In this document: positions 24,941 to 35,392 of the stretch, one piece after another
Layout: each line of letters opens with the position of its first letter
Position numbering within the stretch: position 1 is the first letter of the stretch
From: Planctomycetota bacterium
GTDB taxonomy: Bacteria; Planctomycetota; JAJSAM01
Assembly (NCBI GenBank): GCA_024274785.1
Contig: JAJSAM010000009.1
Location: forward strand, 1 to 64,000
DNA length: 64,000 bases
Direction of reading: 5' to 3'
Notes under the pieces: model-generated
The model's database searches: none
What the model was told of the DNA's origin: nothing
Seen by the model: only the letters and a program-made list of their open reading frames with translations
Translations under genes and position numbers: made by a program

Positions 24941-26830
24941 CTACAGGAACGTCAGCAGTTCAGTAACCGAGGCCACCACCATCCGGTAGTTGTAGTGCTC
25001 GCCGACTCGGGAGAGCAGGGGCACCTCGTGGCGATCCAGGGCCAGTCCCAGTGCTACCGCCACGAAGGCGCGGGTGGTGTTCGAATTGCCGGAATCCCGC
25101 AGCACTTCCACCAGTTGAAGGGCGGAGGTGGTGCTCACCAGGCGGCCGACCGCGGTGGCGGCGCTGCCCCGAACGTACTCGGTCCTCCCACTCCGGACCA
25201 GGTCGATCAGAACCGCGGTCGCCTCCCGATCCCCGAGCAGGCCGAGCGCAAGGGCGATTTCGCGCTTGATCGCGGGATCGGATCGCTCGGTCAGCGCCTT
25301 GCGCAGCGCGGGAGCGGCCTCCGTCGCGCCGAGCAGCCCCAATCCCACCGCCACGTGCCCTCGCAGCGTCGGCGCGCCGGATGCTTGCAGGATTCTGGTG
25401 AGCGGTTCGATCGCCTGGCGGTCGCCGGCGATGCCGAGAGAAAGGGCGAGCGCGCCGCGCAGGTCGACGTTCTTGCGCTCCATGAACTGGGCTCGGAGGA
25501 ACGGCACGATTCGTTCGGAGACGCCATCGGCTTCCGAGTTTCGCGCGAGGAGCGCCAACCCGAGAGCCGCGTAGGGAACGACCACGCCGTCGCCTTTGCG
25601 GTAGGCGTAGAGCAGGGAGTCCGCCGCTTTCGGTGAGCCGATTTCGCCGAGGGCGACGGCGGCGAAGGCCCGGGTCTGGGAGTCGCGGTCCTTTCCAAGG
25701 ACGTACAGCAGGAGTTTGATGACGGTCTCGTCTTCCGGCCCGGCCATCGTTGCGATTGAGAGCGTCGCCTGCCGTCGGACCTGCTTTTCCGGGTCGCCAA
25801 GGGACCGCATCAATGCGGGCAGTGCCGCGCGGGAGCGGATCATGCCGAGGGCGGCGGCGGTGTGGGCGCGGAGTTGATCGTCCCGCTCGCGCCGTCCCGG
25901 GTGGCCGGAAAGAGCTTCGGCCAGGTCCGGGACGAGAATCTCGTCGCCGATGAGCCCTATCGCGAGCAGCGCCGAGGCTGCAATCTCGTTGTGCGGCGCT
26001 TTCCTGCGCCAGAGCGACATCAACGAAGGGATGGCGCCGGCATCGTCGTGAAACCCGAGGCCGAGGGTGGCAAAGGCCCGGGTTCGCCAGGGCCGCTTCT
26101 CGTCACGCGCCACTGCAGTCAGAAACGCCCGTACTCCGTGTTCGGGTACGCCGATCATTCCGAGCGCCAATGCGGCGGATTCCGGTACGGTCCGATCCGC
26201 GGTCTTCTGGTCCACGAGCTTCGTCAGAAGCGGGATCGCGGCGGGGTCACCGGCCTTGCCGAGAGCGAGAATGGCCCCGGTGGCGACATCCGGGTTGTCG
26301 TCCTCGGCCGCGGTGAGGAGTGCCGAGATGATCGCCCGGCGTGCCTCCGCCGATTCGGATGCACGGACGTTCCGATCGCCACCCTCACCGAGGAAGTGGG
26401 GGGAGCTCTCGGTGGTGCTCGCCCGGAGTCGGGCCGCCTGCAAGCTGCGCAGGCTGAGGATCCGTTCCCGGTTGAGGTTCCACCAGTAGACCCAGTGGGA
26501 GATGCCCGGGCCCGCGGCGGGAGTTCCGACGGGCCGCCCTTGCGGAGTGGTCGGTCGCGCCGGCGTGGCGGGGGCTGGAGGACGCTCCGGCTGGGAAACC
26601 GGGCCGGGGGCCGCACCCGGACCCGGATGCCCCGGTGCTTTCGGGGGAGTGATCGGCCCTCTTCGCGGGGGAGTGGTCGGTCCCGGTGCGGCGGGCGGAT
26701 CACTCGGAATCCGGGAACCGGGGGTGACGCCCCGCGGGCCGCGGAAAGCGCCGCCGTGGGCGCTCGCGGCGGTGGTCAGCAGCAGCAGAAGGAGCACCGC
26801 GAGAATCGCGCGTCTCAAGTCGATGGTCAT
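24941..26830 (-). CDS. Exported HEAT-repeat protein with Pro-rich linker
   Basis: A 629-residue protein with a signal peptide (ends ASA/HGG), then a long Pro/Gly-rich low-complexity stretch to about residue 110. About twelve HEAT/PBS-lyase-like repeats follow; typical units are ATGAILALGKAGDPAAIPLL and TRAFAAVALGEIGSPKAAD. No catalytic residues are seen. The start overlaps the stop of the HAD gene as ATGA, making it the last gene of the uppP-btpA-HAD-HEAT run. It probably acts as a periplasmic or surface scaffold. Confidence 0.8.
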   Translation of the reverse strand: MTIDLRRAILAVLLLLLLTTAASAHGGAFRGPRGVTPGSRIPSDPPAAPGPTTPPRRGPITPPKAPGHPGPGAAPGPVSQPERPPAPATPARPTTPQGRPVGTPAAGPGISHWVYWWNLNRERILSLRSLQAARLRASTTESSPHFLGEGGDRNVRASESAEARRAIISALLTAAEDDNPDVATGAILALGKAGDPAAIPLLTKLVDQKTADRTVPESAALALGMIGVPEHGVRAFLTAVARDEKRPWRTRAFATLGLGFHDDAGAIPSLMSLWRRKAPHNEIAASALLAIGLIGDEILVPDLAEALSGHPGRRERDDQLRAHTAAALGMIRSRAALPALMRSLGDPEKQVRRQATLSIATMAGPEDETVIKLLLYVLGKDRDSQTRAFAAVALGEIGSPKAADSLLYAYRKGDGVVVPYAALGLALLARNSEADGVSERIVPFLRAQFMERKNVDLRGALALSLGIAGDRQAIEPLTRILQASGAPTLRGHVAVGLGLLGATEAAPALRKALTERSDPAIKREIALALGLLGDREATAVLIDLVRSGRTEYVRGSAATAVGRLVSTTSALQLVEVLRDSGNSNTTRAFVAVALGLALDRHEVPLLSRVGEHYNYRMVVASVTELLTFL

Positions 26831-27546
26831 TCGTTCACCGGAAGCTCGGCCCCAATTCCTCCATCGTAGCTGAAATGGTCATCGAGCAGGTCGGTGATGC
26901 TTCGAATCCTGCGGCAGGAGGCTTCCGGGAACAGATCGAGCGGATCGATGAGCAGTGGAGTCAGCCCGGCCCGCGCCGCGCCGAGGACATCCACCGACGG
27001 CAGGTCGCCGAGGTACGTGGTTTCCGAAGGGATCACGTCCATCGCGCTCAGGGCGATGCGGAAGATCTCCGGATCCGGCTTCGAAATGCCCACCTTCCCG
27101 GAGTCCACGACCACCTCGAAGTGATGGAGAAGCCCGGCCTCCTCGATGCGCCGGTCCACCGCGCCGTCCGAGTTGCTGACGACCCCAAGGCGGTGACCGC
27201 GGGCCTTGAGCTTCGTCAGGGTTTCGTCAGCGCCCTTTACGGGGCATCCCCACAGCAGCGGCAGGGCAGGGAGGATATCTTCGGTGATCGGTTCGCGGTT
27301 TTCAGGGGGAACTCCGAGCCGGTGAAAGACCAGCGCGAGGAAGAACGCACGGGCGTCGCTGCTCTCGGTCGAGGCGGCGGGTTGCCGGAGGAAGCGATCG
27401 AGGTCGGGACGGATCCGGATGGCTGCCTCGGCCATGGCGTCGGCGGCCACCGGCGAGCCGTGTTGCGCGCAGATCGCCGCCAGCCTGGCGAAGTCGAGTT
27501 CGATGATCGTGTTGCCGGCGTCGAAGAGCAGCACCTGCGTCAGCAC
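26827..27546 (-). CDS. HAD-superfamily hydrolase
   Basis: A 239-residue cytosolic phosphatase-like protein. The chosen start is GTG at 27546, preceded by GAGGAG inside the last codons of btpA. HAD motif I is DAGNTI: the second catalytic Asp is replaced by Asn (DxGNT instead of DxDGT), which still fits some subfamilies. Motif II is VVSNSD, motif III is the Lys in SKPDPEIF, and motif IV is YLGDLPSVD. The cap is helical. Substrate is unknown; overlaps with btpA and the HEAT gene suggest one coupled unit. Confidence 0.8.
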   Translation of the reverse strand: MLTQVLLFDAGNTIIELDFARLAAICAQHGSPVAADAMAEAAIRIRPDLDRFLRQPAASTESSDARAFFLALVFHRLGVPPENREPITEDILPALPLLWGCPVKGADETLTKLKARGHRLGVVSNSDGAVDRRIEEAGLLHHFEVVVDSGKVGISKPDPEIFRIALSAMDVIPSETTYLGDLPSVDVLGAARAGLTPLLIDPLDLFPEASCRRIRSITDLLDDHFSYDGGIGAELPVNE

Positions 27547-28349
27547 GAGGTCTCCTCGCGCCACGCCCGGGCCAGCCTTTCGGCGCAATCAGGATCGACC
27601 GGCTCGGTGGTGATGCCGCCGAGCTTCACCGAGGTGCCGACAATCGCTCCGTCCGCATGCGGGGCCAGCGTGATGATGTTGTTCTCGGAGAGTCCGCTGC
27701 CGATGAGCACGGGTGTGCCGGGTACGGCGGACCTGGCGGCGTCGATCAGTGCGGGGTCGGCGCCGGCGCCCGTCGAGTGGCCCGTGATGACGATGGCATC
27801 GGCCAGTCCGCGGTGAACGGTGTCCCTCGCGGCGAGGGCGGGGTCGTCCGTGCCGAGCGGGCAGCCGTGCTTTACCAGGATGTCGGCGAGGATGGCCACG
27901 TCGGCGCCAAGGCGTCTGCGCTCGCGCAAGGTCTCGTGGGCCCGGCCCTCGATGACGCCCTGGTCCGTGGCGGTGGCGCCGGTGTGGACATTCACCCGGA
28001 TGAAGCGGGCGCCGGTGGCGTTGGCGATGGCGAGAGCGGTCAAGGCATCGTTGCGGAGGACATTGACGCCGATCGGGAGCCTGGTGGCCGTGACCACGGA
28101 GAGCACGAGGGAGGTCATCACCGCGCACGTTTCCGGGCCCACCTGCCCGGGCATGAACGGGGCGTCGCCGAAGTTCTCGACGATCAGGCCGTCGAACCCC
28201 GCGCCGGCGAGCGCCCGTGCGTCCTCGATGGCGCGACGTTCCACCTCCCGCGGATCGCCGCCGTATCGGGGGGAGCCGGGAAGGGGGAGCAGGTGGATCA
28301 TGCCGATCAACGGCAACTTGTCCGGAAAGAGATCCTTGAACCCATTCAT
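27540..28349 (-). CDS. BtpA family (beta/alpha)8 protein
   Basis: A 269-residue TIM-barrel-like protein of the BtpA family, named for a cyanobacterial photosystem I biogenesis factor but widespread in non-phototrophs. Typical stretches are LIGMIHLLPLPGSPRY, GFDGLIVENFGDAPF, IRVNVHTGA and LIGSGLSENNI. The ATG at 28349 has GGAGG at 6 nt; an in-frame ATG at 28364 is possible but has no site. The biochemical reaction is not established for the family, although its fold hints at a nucleotide or sugar-phosphate ligand. Confidence 0.88.
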   Translation of the reverse strand: MNGFKDLFPDKLPLIGMIHLLPLPGSPRYGGDPREVERRAIEDARALAGAGFDGLIVENFGDAPFMPGQVGPETCAVMTSLVLSVVTATRLPIGVNVLRNDALTALAIANATGARFIRVNVHTGATATDQGVIEGRAHETLRERRRLGADVAILADILVKHGCPLGTDDPALAARDTVHRGLADAIVITGHSTGAGADPALIDAARSAVPGTPVLIGSGLSENNIITLAPHADGAIVGTSVKLGGITTEPVDPDCAERLARAWREETSC

Positions 28350-28360
28350 GACGGCCTCCG

Positions 28361-29143
28361 TCAAACGATGAGCAGTACGAGGGCGGTGGCGCCCACGAGC
28401 AGGCAGTAGAACCCGAACCGATCGAGACGGCCGCGCTGGACCATTGCGAGAAGCCAGCGGAGCGCCAGGTATCCGGAGACGAAGGCCGCCGCGGCGCCGA
28501 TCGAAAAGGCCAATAGCTCACTCGATGGGGGCGGGGCGTCCGCCAGGTCGATGGCCTTCAGCAGTGTTGCCCCGCCCAGGGCCGGGATGGCGAGCAGAAA
28601 CGAGAAGCGGGCCGCCCCGGCCCGGTCGACCCCGGCGTGAATTCCGGTGACGATGGTCGATCCGGACCGGGAAATCCCGGGGATGATGGCGAACCCCTGT
28701 GCGATCCCGATGGCCAGGGCGGTCGGCCAGCGAACTTCCCCGTTTCCCGGTTTTGTGAGCCGGAGCGAGAGCAGAATCAGGCCGGTGAGCGTCAACATGG
28801 CGGCGACGAGGACCGGGGCGTCGAAGAGCGCCTCGATCCGATCCTTGAAACTCAAGCCGATCACCGCCGCGGGCAGGCTGCCGAGGACCACCAGGAGTGC
28901 CAGGCGAAAGTGCTCGTCGCGCCGGAACGTGAAAACCGAGACGGTCATGTCGATGAGTTCACGCCGGTACCAGATCAGGAGGGCGAGCAATGTGCCCGCG
29001 TGGGCGAGAACTTCGAACCCCGCGCCCGGGCTCTGCACGCCGAGCAGTTTCCCCCCCAGCACGAGGTGTCCGGAGGACGAAACCGGCAGGAACTCCGTCA
29101 GTCCCTGCACGATGCCAAGGATCAGTGCTTCCAGTGGACTCAA
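28361..29143 (-). CDS. uppP: Undecaprenyl-diphosphatase
   Basis: Polytopic inner-membrane enzyme (about 260 residues) that dephosphorylates undecaprenyl pyrophosphate to recycle the lipid carrier of cell-wall synthesis; also called BacA. Conserved motifs are GLTEFLPVSSSGHLVL with the catalytic glutamate and PGISRSGSTI. Eight hydrophobic segments are visible. The start is put at TTG 29143, where GAGG lies 5 nt upstream and the protein begins LSPLEALILG. The frame extends to 29209, but that extension lacks membrane-protein character. It heads the run into btpA. Confidence 0.93.
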   Translation of the reverse strand: MSPLEALILGIVQGLTEFLPVSSSGHLVLGGKLLGVQSPGAGFEVLAHAGTLLALLIWYRRELIDMTVSVFTFRRDEHFRLALLVVLGSLPAAVIGLSFKDRIEALFDAPVLVAAMLTLTGLILLSLRLTKPGNGEVRWPTALAIGIAQGFAIIPGISRSGSTIVTGIHAGVDRAGAARFSFLLAIPALGGATLLKAIDLADAPPPSSELLAFSIGAAAAFVSGYLALRWLLAMVQRGRLDRFGFYCLLVGATALVLLIV

Positions 29144-29223
29144 GCGCACCTCGGGTCGAGCGTGACTTTCCGCGGTCCGGTCCGGACAATGGCCGGAACA
29201 CCCGGTCACCGCAGGGGAGCATT

Positions 29224-29784
29224 ATGAAGGTTTGGACAGTTCTCGCCATTCTTGTGCCGATCCTGATGGGATGCTCTTCCACGCCGCCGGAGCCGTCGGT
29301 GCCCACCGGCATCGCCGTGACCTCCCTGGATCGGGGCCGCCTTGCCGGCGCCCGGGCCTATTTCGCGGTGCACGCGCCGGTCTCGGTGGCCCTCGATGTG
29401 CTGATCGATTTCGACCGGCATGCGGAGTTTCGCCCGGGTGTCACCGAGTCGCGGTCCATCGCCGCCGACAAGGGGGGTGGACAGGCTTTCGTTCGCTATG
29501 AGGGGATGTACGCGGACGACATCAACGCCACCTGCGACTACTCGATCTCCGAGTCGGATGGCGTGTTCAGGGTCGAGTACAAGATGACCGACCCCTCCTT
29601 CGCCATGTGGGCCCGGAACGGCGGATTCACCCTGAGTCCGGCAAAGAACGGCGAGTGGACGGTGATCGACCAGGAGGTCCTGATCTCCGCGCTCTCCTCG
29701 GACCGCGATGCGACCCTGGCCGCCGTGCGCGCCGACGCGGAAGCGATTCAGCGGCGAATCGAGGGGGTCGCCGGAGCGCCATAG
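29224..29784 (+). CDS. SRPBCC/START-domain lipoprotein
   Basis: A 186-residue lipoprotein. ATG 29224 follows GGGGAG; the signal ends LMGC with Cys17 lipidated. The mature part is a helix-grip fold of the polyketide cyclase/START type: VSVALDVLIDFDRHAEFRPGV, then strands with FRVEYKMTD and a long C-terminal helix. Such domains bind hydrophobic ligands. It is divergent from uppP and convergent with mqnD; no operon partner is present. Confidence 0.75.
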   Translation: MKVWTVLAILVPILMGCSSTPPEPSVPTGIAVTSLDRGRLAGARAYFAVHAPVSVALDVLIDFDRHAEFRPGVTESRSIAADKGGGQAFVRYEGMYADDINATCDYSISESDGVFRVEYKMTDPSFAMWARNGGFTLSPAKNGEWTVIDQEVLISALSSDRDATLAAVRADAEAIQRRIEGVAGAP

Positions 29785-29827
29785 CCGGGAAGCCGCACCC
29801 GGTGAGTGATCGATCCGGACGGCTCGA

Positions 29828-30622
29828 CTACGCGAGGAGAGGCCGGCTGCTCTCCGGGTAGAGCCCTTCGCCGGCGCCGAACGCCAACAGTGCTTCCACC
29901 GCGTTCAGATCGAGCGACCGGGTGTAATCGTTGACGTAGAGTTCGATGTGTCTGCGAATCACGTCCGGGGCGATTTCCCGGGCATGATCCCGCACGAACT
30001 CGTGGCTCGCGGTGGGGTTCGCGAGCGCGAAGTCGATGCTGTCGCGCAGGCGTTGATCGAACTCGCGGGCGATCTCCGGCCCGAGCGATCGGCGGATGGC
30101 GATCGCGCCGAGCGGGATCGGGACGTGCATCCGGTCTTCCCAGACTTCACCCAGGTCGGACAGTTTCACCAGGCCTCGATCGGCGTAGGTGAATCGGCCC
30201 TCGTGGATGAGGACCCCGCCATCGACGACACCATCGAGGACGGCCTGGTCGATCTGGTCGAAACGCATGGACACCGTCTCGAAGCGGCCGAGGAGACGAA
30301 GGAGCAGCGCCGCCGTCGTTCGCTCCCCGGGGATGGCGATGCGTCCCCCGGGTTCCCGCGACCTCGCCGCGACCAGCAGCGGTCCGACACCGAACCCCGC
30401 GGCGCCGCCTGCGCGGAGCAGGCCGTATCGCTCGCGGAGGTGTCCGAAGGCGGCGACGGAGACTTTGGCGATGTCGAGTTCGCCCCGGAGCGCCATGCCG
30501 TTCAGGGCTTCGACGTCGTCGATGACGAGATGGAATGCCTCGCCATGCTCGGTCAGCAATCGGTGGAAGACGAAGGTGTCGTTGGGGCAGGGGGAGATCC
30601 CGAGGGTCAGCTTTTCAGCCAT
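29828..30622 (-). CDS. mqnD: 1,4-dihydroxy-6-naphthoate synthase
   Basis: Cytosolic enzyme of 264 residues that converts cyclic dehypoxanthinyl futalosine to 1,4-dihydroxy-6-naphthoate in the futalosine menaquinone pathway. Periplasmic-binding-protein-like fold with the family N-terminus LGISPCPNDTFVFH. Further family stretches are ELDIAKVSVAAF, GRIAIPGERTTAALLL and VLIHEGRFTY with the active-site His. The ATG at 30622 overlaps the mqnB stop by 8 nt, so the two are coupled. mqnA, mqnC and mqnE are not in the window. Confidence 0.93.
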   Translation of the reverse strand: MAEKLTLGISPCPNDTFVFHRLLTEHGEAFHLVIDDVEALNGMALRGELDIAKVSVAAFGHLRERYGLLRAGGAAGFGVGPLLVAARSREPGGRIAIPGERTTAALLLRLLGRFETVSMRFDQIDQAVLDGVVDGGVLIHEGRFTYADRGLVKLSDLGEVWEDRMHVPIPLGAIAIRRSLGPEIAREFDQRLRDSIDFALANPTASHEFVRDHAREIAPDVIRRHIELYVNDYTRSLDLNAVEALLAFGAGEGLYPESSRPLLA

Positions 30623-31223
30623 GGGTTTCCAGCCAGGCGAGTACCGCCTCCTGCGCCGCGGCCGCCGCCTCCTCGACCCGCCACGCGGTGCGGTCGCGCA
30701 GACCCGCCAGGTTCGAGATGCCGCGAACTTCCCCGACCGGGATTCCGAAACTCTGCGCCGCCTGGACGAGGGCCGCTCCCTCCATGGACTCCACGGCACC
30801 GCCGGTCCGTGTGGCGAGTTCGACCGCCCGTTCGTCCGTGCCGGTGCAGGTGGAGCAGGTCACGAAGGGAACCTGGTGTTTCGTGGGGAAGAGGTCGAGG
30901 TCGAATCTCGATGGCGTGTCGAAGCCGAGGTCGGCCGTGGTCAGAAACCCCCGCGGTGTCTCCACGCCCAGGTCTCCGAATGTCTCGGACACGGCGCAGA
31001 CCACATCCCCGATCTCGAGCCCGCTGCCGGGGTAGGCGCCGCCGATGCCGCAGATGACGATCCCGTCCACGGAGTCCCGCGCGAGATGGCGGGTCAGGGT
31101 GATGGCGGCGCCGATCGGTCCGATGCCGGTCGTCAGGGTCCGGATTCCCGCCCTCGCGAGGAGCCGAGCTTCAAGATCGGTGGCCGTCAGGACGAGGATG
31201 CCCGCCCCCTCACTCCCCGTCAT
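30615..31223 (-). CDS. mqnB: Futalosine hydrolase
   Basis: Nucleoside-hydrolase-type enzyme of 202 residues that removes hypoxanthine from futalosine, preceding MqnC. It has the nucleosidase fold signatures TTGIGPIGAAI, ICGIGGAYPGSGLEIGD and AVESMEGAALVQAA, plus VRGISNLAG. The start overlaps the ferredoxin stop by 14 nt and its end overlaps mqnD. Presence of mqnB implies the futalosine rather than the direct aminofutalosine variant, although a MTA/SAH nucleosidase-like alternative cannot be excluded without alignment. Confidence 0.9.
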   Translation of the reverse strand: MTGSEGAGILVLTATDLEARLLARAGIRTLTTGIGPIGAAITLTRHLARDSVDGIVICGIGGAYPGSGLEIGDVVCAVSETFGDLGVETPRGFLTTADLGFDTPSRFDLDLFPTKHQVPFVTCSTCTGTDERAVELATRTGGAVESMEGAALVQAAQSFGIPVGEVRGISNLAGLRDRTAWRVEEAAAAAQEAVLAWLETHG

Positions 31224-31443
31224 CCCCGATCGCTTCGACCGGGCAACCCTCGAGTGCGTCCCGGCACTGCTCCTCTTCTTCCGGGCCGTCGGGCTGCCTG
31301 GTCACGTAGGAATAGCCCTCTTCCTCGCTGCGGACGAAGTTTGTTGGAGCCATTTCGCGGCAGGCATCACAGTCGATGCAGGTGCTGTCCACGTATAAAG
31401 TCCCCGCTGCGTTCTCGGGAACCTTGTCTTCACGATCGGCCAT
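31210..31443 (-). CDS. Small [4Fe-4S] ferredoxin
   Basis: A 77-residue ferredoxin with Cys22, Cys25 and Cys28 (CIDCDAC) plus Cys67 in GCPVEAI ligating one cluster, and an extra Cys60 that could pair or be free. It is acidic, as expected for a soluble electron carrier. The ATG at 31443 follows TTGGAGAG. It overlaps mqnB, suggesting it supplies electrons to a step of menaquinone synthesis such as a radical SAM enzyme; that link is inference. A perfect 9-bp inverted repeat lies just upstream. Confidence 0.88.
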   Translation of the reverse strand: MADREDKVPENAAGTLYVDSTCIDCDACREMAPTNFVRSEEEGYSYVTRQPDGPEEEEQCRDALEGCPVEAIGDDGE

Positions 31444-31470
31444 GATTTGCGGCTCTCCAACTATGAGTTT

Positions 31471-31493
31471 TCCGGATCCTAAATGGATCCGGA
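31471..31493. promoter_or_regulatory. Palindrome upstream of ferredoxin-mqnB-mqnD
   Basis: TCCGGATCC (31471-31479) and GGATCCGGA (31485-31493) form a perfect 9-bp inverted repeat with a TAAAT centre, 28-50 nt before the ferredoxin ATG. On the minus strand the repeat contains a TAGGAT -10-like hexamer. No T-run follows in either direction, so an operator is more likely than a terminator. The remainder of the 175-nt gap to the E3 gene shows nothing else. Confidence 0.5.
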
Positions 31494-31618
31494 CCCACTT
31501 GACCAGAAACTCCGGATTGGGATGCTCTCGATTTCTCGATCCGATCGCGTCTTCCCCGCGGAAATCCCGGCGGGCCGGGTGTGGCCGGGACAAGGCACGA
31601 CCTTCCGGGCAAAAGCGT

Positions 31619-33025
<1,407 letters not shown>

Positions 33026-33056
33026 CATCGTCTCCCTGGCGCTGCAGCGGAACTGC

Positions 33057-34127
33057 TCAAAGTGGGAATGCGCCTTCCCAGTCGCGGTCTCCGGCTTTCC
33101 GGCCACGGACCGCCTCGGCCTGTTCCTTCAAATTCCACGGCACATCGGCGTAGATGTCGGTGAAGACGTCATCGGCGGTGAGCGGCTCCGCCGCCTCGGC
33201 GATCCTGATGGCTGCGCCGACCTCGGCGTTGATGCGGGCTTCGAGCGGGGCGGTCTGCTCGGGAGACCAGAGCCCCCTTGCCACCAGGTGAGTGAGCATC
33301 CGGTCGATGGGGTCTCGCCTCTTCCACTCCTCGACTTCTTCGGGGTCCCGGTACCGCGTGGGATCGTCGGAGGACGAGTGGCCCATCTGCCGGTAGGTCA
33401 GGCATTCGATGAGCGTCGGGCCGCCGCCGTCGCGGGCGCGCCCGGCCGCCTCCCTGACTGCGCCCATGACCGCGAAGACGTCGTTGCCGTCCACGCGTTC
33501 GCCGGGCATACCGTAAGCCTCGGCCTTCTCGGCGACGCTCGCGGACCCGCTCTGCCTTGAAAACGGCACCGAGATCGCCCATTGGTTGTTCTGGCAGAGG
33601 AAGACCACCGGCGCTTCATACACCGCCGCGAAATTCAGCCCCACGTGGAACTCCGCGGCGGAGGTCGCGCCATCGCCGAGGAACCCGAGCACCACGGTGT
33701 CGTCGCCCTTGATCTTCGCCGCCATCGCCACGCCGGTGGCATGGGTGAGCTGGGTGCCGATCACGCTCGACCAGGAGACGACGTGATGCTTTCGGGATGC
33801 GGCGTGGACCGGCATCTGGCGGCCCTTCAGGATGTCCATGCCGTTACCGATACACTGCGCGATGTAAAGTTCGAGGGGGAATCCGCGGTAGATCAACCCG
33901 CCGCCCTGCCGGAGCGCCGGCAGCACCCAGTCGGTGTCCCGGACGCCGGCGAAGGAACCGATGACCGAAGCCTCTTCTCCCGTTGCGGTGCCGTAGAAGC
34001 CGATGCGTCCCTGGCGCTGCATGTTGAGTAGCCGGGTGTCGGTGACGCGGATGCGCACCATCGCTTCGAGCAGCCGGATCCGCTCCCCGTCAGTGATCCC
34101 CGGGACTCGTGATTCGTCGAGCGCCAT
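33057..34127 (-). CDS. 2-oxoacid dehydrogenase E1 alpha subunit, second copy
   Basis: A 356-residue thiamine-diphosphate-dependent E1 alpha subunit of the pyruvate/branched-chain type. The TPP/Mg motif begins GDGATSAAEFHVGLNF and ends QNNQWAIS. The phosphorylation-loop region GHSSSDDPTRYR is present. It is clearly paralogous to the E1 alpha at 36380-37495 (both share RQGRIGFY, GRQMPVH and a ...GAFPL/GYFPL end). It sits after the E2 gene, away from the single E1 beta. It may pair with that beta subunit as an alternative, or be a specialised isoform. Confidence 0.9.
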   Translation of the reverse strand: MALDESRVPGITDGERIRLLEAMVRIRVTDTRLLNMQRQGRIGFYGTATGEEASVIGSFAGVRDTDWVLPALRQGGGLIYRGFPLELYIAQCIGNGMDILKGRQMPVHAASRKHHVVSWSSVIGTQLTHATGVAMAAKIKGDDTVVLGFLGDGATSAAEFHVGLNFAAVYEAPVVFLCQNNQWAISVPFSRQSGSASVAEKAEAYGMPGERVDGNDVFAVMGAVREAAGRARDGGGPTLIECLTYRQMGHSSSDDPTRYRDPEEVEEWKRRDPIDRMLTHLVARGLWSPEQTAPLEARINAEVGAAIRIAEAAEPLTADDVFTDIYADVPWNLKEQAEAVRGRKAGDRDWEGAFPL

Positions 34128-34137
34128 TCGCTCCCCG

Positions 34138-35376
34138 CTACCTGAGACTGGCGATCAGCCGGCCCGGCTCTTCGAGCAGTGAGACGACGCGGGCCAGGAA
34201 ACGTGCTCCGGTCATCCCGTCCACGACGCGATGGTCGAGCGAGAGGGAGACGTTCATCACGTGGCCGATGACGACTTCGTCGTTTCTCACCACCGGCTTC
34301 TTCCTGATCGCATGGATGCCGATGATCGCCACCTCGGGGTGATTGATCACGGGCGTCGCGAGAAGGCCGCCGTGAGCGCCGGTGCTGGTGATCGTGAAGG
34401 TGCCGTCTGCGATGTCCTCGGTGGTGGACTTGCCCGCGCGGGCGCGATCCGCGGCGCCGGCGATCTCGGAAGACAACTGCTGGAAGTCCTTGCCCGGCAC
34501 GTTGTGGATCACCGGGACGGAAAGTCCGGCATCGGTATCGACCGCGATGCCGAGGTTGATGCGGGCCTTCAGAATGATCTCCTGCAACTCCTCATTGTAG
34601 CTGGCGTTCAGGTACGGGAACTCCCGGATCGCCACGACCAGCGCTTTCATCACGAAGGGCAGGTAGGAGATCTTCGTCTCGCCCTCGCGAAGGTCGCCGT
34701 TCAGGACGTTGCGCAGGCGGACCAGCTCGTCGACGTGCGCTTCCTCCACGATCGTGAAGTGGGCGGCGGTACGCTTGCTGCGCGCCATGCTTCGGGCGAT
34801 GAGTCGGCGCAGTCCGCGGACCGGGATGATCCGGTCGGTTTCGAGGGCGACGATCGGCGTGGCCGCCGGGACGGGGGCGGCCCCGCTGAACTGGTCGATA
34901 TTCTCCCGGGTGACCCGGCCGCGCGGGCCGGTGCCGGTGACCTGGCGGATGTCCACGTCCTTCTCCCGCGCGTATTTCCGGGTGGCGGGGGCGGCGAGGA
35001 CGCGGCCGGTGGGCGACTTCGGGGCGGGGGCTCGAACCGGCGTGGGAGCGGGTTCCGGCTCCGGTTCCGACGACGCGGCGGTTTCTGCCTGCTCGTCGGC
35101 GCTCTTTGTGACTTCGGAGGGCGCTGCGGAGCCACCGCTGCCGTCCTCGATCACGATAATCACATCACCGACCGGCACGACCTCGCCCTCCTCGGCGCGG
35201 ATGTCGCTCACCCTTCCCGCGATGGGGGAGGGAAGTTCCACGGTGGCCTTGTCGGTCATCACCTCGACCATGGGCTGGTCTTCGCCAAGCGTGTCACCCA
35301 CCCCGACCAGCCACTTCACGATCTCGCCTTCGACGAGCCCTTCTCCAATGTCCGGCAGCTTGAATTCGTAGGCCAT
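34138..35376 (-). CDS. 2-oxoacid dehydrogenase E2 acyltransferase
   Basis: A 412-residue dihydrolipoamide acyltransferase. One N-terminal lipoyl domain (residues 1-78, lipoyl Lys43 in MTDKATVE), an Ala/Pro/Glu-rich linker, a peripheral subunit-binding domain near residues 128-165 (ATRKYAREK...[10 protein letters not shown]), then the catalytic core. The core carries the active-site His382 and Asp386 in [12 protein letters not shown]. It resembles pyruvate or branched-chain E2; sequence alone does not fix the acyl group. It lies 16 nt after E1 beta and 10 nt before the second E1 alpha. Confidence 0.93.
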   Translation of the reverse strand: MAYEFKLPDIGEGLVEGEIVKWLVGVGDTLGEDQPMVEVMTDKATVELPSPIAGRVSDIRAEEGEVVPVGDVIIVIEDGSGGSAAPSEVTKSADEQAETAASSEPEPEPAPTPVRAPAPKSPTGRVLAAPATRKYAREKDVDIRQVTGTGPRGRVTRENIDQFSGAAPVPAATPIVALETDRIIPVRGLRRLIARSMARSKRTAAHFTIVEEAHVDELVRLRNVLNGDLREGETKISYLPFVMKALVVAIREFPYLNASYNEELQEIILKARINLGIAVDTDAGLSVPVIHNVPGKDFQQLSSEIAGAADRARAGKSTTEDIADGTFTITSTGAHGGLLATPVINHPEVAIIGIHAIRKKPVVRNDEVVIGHVMNVSLSLDHRVVDGMTGARFLARVVSLLEEPGRLIASLR

Positions 35377-35392
35377 GAAACTGTCCCCGTGG

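Noticed and set aside
27540-28349. BtpA taken as evidence for photosynthesis
   Set aside because: No photosystem or pigment genes are present and BtpA is common in non-phototrophs.
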